DNA from: Diplosphaera chodatii | Lineage: Eukaryota > Chlorophyta > Trebouxiophyceae > Prasiolales > Stichococcaceae | Length of the DNA: 64,000 bases | Direction of reading: 5' to 3' | NCBI GenBank assembly: GCA_032358165.1 | Contig: JAALGY010000015.1 | Location: 1,550,001 to 1,614,000 of the forward strand | In this document: in pieces, positions 61,526-64,000 of the stretch | Position numbering within the stretch: the first letter of the stretch is position 1 | Layout: every line of letters starts with the position of its first letter | Made by a program: the position numbers and the translations under genes | The notes under the pieces: model-generated | What the model saw: only the letters and a program-made list of their open reading frames with translations | The model's database searches: none | Told to the model about the DNA's origin: nothing

Positions 61526-62995
61526 TCAGATCAGCTGTGGCGCAGGCGCCCCCAGAGACGGAGGGGGCGGCTGCACAGCAACGTCAAGGGAGTCTGGTTG
61601 CGTGATCGATTGGAATGTCAACTGGGCATATCTGGTGCTCGTGCCACATGCAGCACCACAACGACAGCACCTGCTGCACAGGCGAGGGGGCTGGCGGCAG
61701 CACCGCAGCAGCGTCCCCTTTGCGAAATTCCTGCAGCGTTGGGTAGATCTTCTCGAAGGCCTCGTAAATCTCCTCACGCTGCTTGGCGCCTGCAGGGCAG
61801 TGCATCCAACTTGCGACACTTTCACACATGTGTTAAGCACCGGTATATCTCATGAAACAAGCAAAACATGCATGTCACAGCCTCGAGACGCCTCTGTGAT
61901 CGTGCACGCATATTTGACACACCTGTCAGCACAACCTTGCCCGACACGAAGATCAAGAGCACGATCTTCGGCGCCTTCATGCGGTAAATGAGGCCCGGGA
62001 AGAGCTCTGGTTCATACTGTTATGTCAGCACATGAAGCTTGTCATCGGCTGTGGCAGTGAGCTTTGCAAGCAAGCAGATTGCGAGAAGCAGCACAGCAAT
62101 GTATGTGAGGTGTCAAAGTGGCACTCACGCTGCAAAACAGGCCATGAGAGAACGCCAGGCCCTCCAGCCGGATGGGGAACTTCACATCGCAGGATGCCAC
62201 CACATTCTGGATCTTGAAGTCCTGCAGCATGATGGCGATCCAGAGTATCATGAAAATTTCAACTGAGGACAACACCTGGTCCAAGCACTGCATAGATGAG
62301 AAATTCAATGTCCATGGAAGCGCACCTTGAAGCTGGCTTCGAAACCAAGCTTCTGGATGATCCGGGCGTACTGGAGACAAGAGCATCGCCATTCAGTCAC
62401 GACGTTGCGCCTTGATAAGACTAGAAGCATGCAGTGCGCTTTGCAACTACCGCTACACGTACCTTGCGTGCTGCAAGTCTACCTGCCTGCTCTGATTTGG
62501 CCCCAGTGACAACCTGCGGTGATCATGGCAAACGTGTCTCCCGTAGCGTATTGTGCATTGTCACTCAACACACATTGCAGAAACGCCGGAGGAGGCACTC
62601 CGTCTCTGCGTCACGCGGCAGAAGCCACCCTCACCATCTTGCCAGAAGCAAAGATGAGCGCCGTGGTCTTTGGGTCCCGAATCCGCATGATGACGGCAGC
62701 AAACCGCTGTTGGGGATGCATGGAGAGGTAATCAGCAACAGGAAGTTCTACCATGGAGCGTCTTCGCAGGCGACACAGCGGCTTGCCACATGTGAATGAT
62801 GCTGCACTGCACCTTTGGGTTGTACTCAGCATTGCGCGCCGTCAGTGCAATCGTCTTCAGATCAAGCTTGGTGTCCAGATTGACCGTCGCCACGATATTC
62901 TGCAGCGTCGGCACGATGCCTGACTTGTGCACAGACAAGTCCACGCCCGCTGCCTCTGCTGGCACCAGCTCTTGGGACTGCCCTGGCGCCGCCAT
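61526..62995 (-). CDS. TBP: TATA-box-binding protein with a C-terminal extension
   Basis: The general transcription factor that binds TATA elements through two saddle repeats. The start at 62995 gives [20 protein letters not shown], a short plant-like N-tail, then [20 protein letters not shown]. Exons follow with [40 protein letters not shown] (intron-split), [65 protein letters not shown] and [15 protein letters not shown]. Both repeats and the DNA-contacting phenylalanines and valines are present. Normal TBP ends near YPTLQEFRK. Here the frame runs on with [16 protein letters not shown], then splices in phase (intron 61571-61670) to [14 protein letters not shown] and a stop at 61526-61528, adding about 30 residues. 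Confidence 0.95.
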
Positions 62996-63724
62996 GTTGC
63001 CAAGCTGCGGCGGGCGAAAGCTACGTGCAGCACCCGGCCCACGACCAGTGAAGGGCGTGGGCCGGCGATGTTCAACGTCTACCGCTATGTATGGACGGAT
63101 GCGTTTTTCAAGTGTGCAGGAATGTCCCAGCTACAGCCTCTATGTCAGTTCACAGGCTGCAGAGGGGCTAGACTCTTCAAGCGTGTATGGCGCTTAGCTA
63201 GCTGCAAGAGCTCCGTTCGCTTGTGTAGACGACCGCCAACAGGATGGCGCAAATTGGTGAATGCGCCTTGCAGACAGCATGGCCAAGTCTGTGAATGTAT
63301 GAAGCCAGAGAATGAGCAAGACCCTGCAGAGCTTGCAGCATGCTGTACTTTGCCGCAAGAGCCTGCTCTCTCGGTCCCACACCGACACTTCGTAAAGCAA
63401 AGGCTTGTGACAGTTCTGGCTCTGCTGTTGCTGCGGTCGCAGCTGCTGATACATCCGGTCTGGCAACTGCAACCGCATCAGTTTGACAACAGCAACTTTT
63501 ACACTTTGTGTTCTGAGGGCAGGCCTTAGTGTCAAGAGGCCAGGCGCAAGCGTCAAGGCGTCTGAATTGCAGCCCTTCAGACCGTTGCAGGGCGCTGACG
63601 GTCGGCAGCGCTCTGTGCGCCAACTGTGTCGTTCATAATGCAGCGGGGGTGACTCAAGGCGCAGAGCACGCCTGTAGCTGCGTCCCAGCTGCTGCCACAA
63701 AGAAGCTCGACAGCCACAGCCGCC
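62996..63724. other. divergent intergenic region (TBP / crooked neck)
   Basis: Head-to-head space of about 730 bp with both promoters. A long minus-strand open frame (63194-63844) crosses it and enters the next gene but lacks an ATG start in a sensible place and matches nothing I know. Confidence 0.45.
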
Positions 63725-64000
63725 ATGGCGGCCAATGTGGGCATCTCGGAGCGCGACACCGAGATCCGGCTGCCGCGCGCCACAGCCGTCAAGAACAAGT
63801 CCGCCGCGCCCAAGCAGGTGCAGCTGCCGCAGCCTATGGTGCAAGCGTCACACTGCACAGCGTGCAGTCAGTACCTGGTGCTTCCCTGGCGCCATGGCGC
63901 AGCTGCTGACACAGTTGTTGCCGCTGCGTCCTCGCAGATCACCTCGGAGCAGATCGTGCGTGAGGCGAAGGAGCTGCAGGAGAAGGACTTCAAGGCGCCC
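63725..64000 (+). CDS. CRNKL1: crooked neck-like pre-mRNA splicing factor (Clf1/CRNKL1), partial
   Basis: The first exon and start of the second exon of an HAT-repeat scaffold of the Prp19-associated (NTC) spliceosome complex. The start MAANVGISERDTEIRLPRAT is followed by AVKNKSAAPKQVQLPQPM. A GT-AG intron (about 63840-63936) leads to ITSEQIVREAKELQEKDFKA, matching the family opening PRAT-x-VKNK ... QIT-x-EQ-L/I-REA-x-E. The HAT repeats lie beyond the window. Family resemblance is good even in this short piece. Confidence 0.85.
   Translation, partial: MAANVGISERDTEIRLPRATAVKNKSAAPKQVQLPQPMVQASHCTACSQYLVLPWRHGAAADTVVAAASSQITSEQIVREAKELQEKDFKAP

Overview
The window is nuclear DNA of an intron-rich green plant lineage, most likely a unicellular green alga. 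Nearly every gene is broken into many short exons with GT-AG introns, exons are GC-rich, and the gene content is eukaryotic and plant-like: ER oleate desaturase, MGDG synthase, UDP-arabinopyranose mutase, dehydroascorbate reductase, an RKP-type E3 ligase and a plant-type sulfiredoxin. A trebouxiophyte would fit, but that is inference. No prokaryotic, viral, transposon, tRNA, rRNA or CRISPR feature was recognised. Because introns are frequent, genes were assembled by joining conserved exon pieces across plausible splice sites. Outer limits are firm where a start or stop falls in conserved sequence and softer elsewhere, as noted in each entry.

Layout from left to right (strand): alpha/beta hydrolase (+), RbfA-like ribosome factor (-), TBC Rab-GAP (+), eIF2B beta (-), aminoalcohol phosphotransferase (+), SUN-domain protein (-), FAD2 desaturase (+), aspartate carbamoyltransferase (-), UDP-arabinopyranose mutase (+), BAF60/SWP73 (-), a small unknown ORF (+), RSA3-like ribosome assembly protein (+), a DUF7794-like membrane protein (+), sulfiredoxin (+), an ABM-domain protein (-), a BBOF1-like coiled-coil protein (+), a very large RKP/KPC1-like SPRY protein (-), an ARM-like solenoid (+), an SCP-type phosphatase (-), MGDG synthase (+), PWP2 (+), DHAR (+), TBP (-), and the start of a crooked-neck splicing factor (+). 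Strands alternate almost perfectly, so most promoters are shared head-to-head spaces of about 150-750 bp and most 3' ends converge.

The genes do not form an operon or a single pathway. They fall into housekeeping themes: ribosome biogenesis and translation (RbfA, RSA3, PWP2, eIF2B), membrane lipids (EPT/AAPT, FAD2, MGD1), redox defence (SRX, DHAR), transcription, chromatin and splicing (TBP, BAF60, SCP phosphatase, crooked neck), and ubiquitin or membrane traffic (RKP, TBC).

The most unusual observation is that the RKP/KPC1-like protein appears to end in a UFD2-type U-box where plant RKP and animal KPC1 carry a zinc RING. Other points of note are a proline-rich C-terminal extension on TBP, a ciliary BBOF1-like gene, a GC-AG intron in the ATCase gene, and a 22-bp perfect palindrome in a divergent promoter. 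I found no clearly novel multi-gene system.
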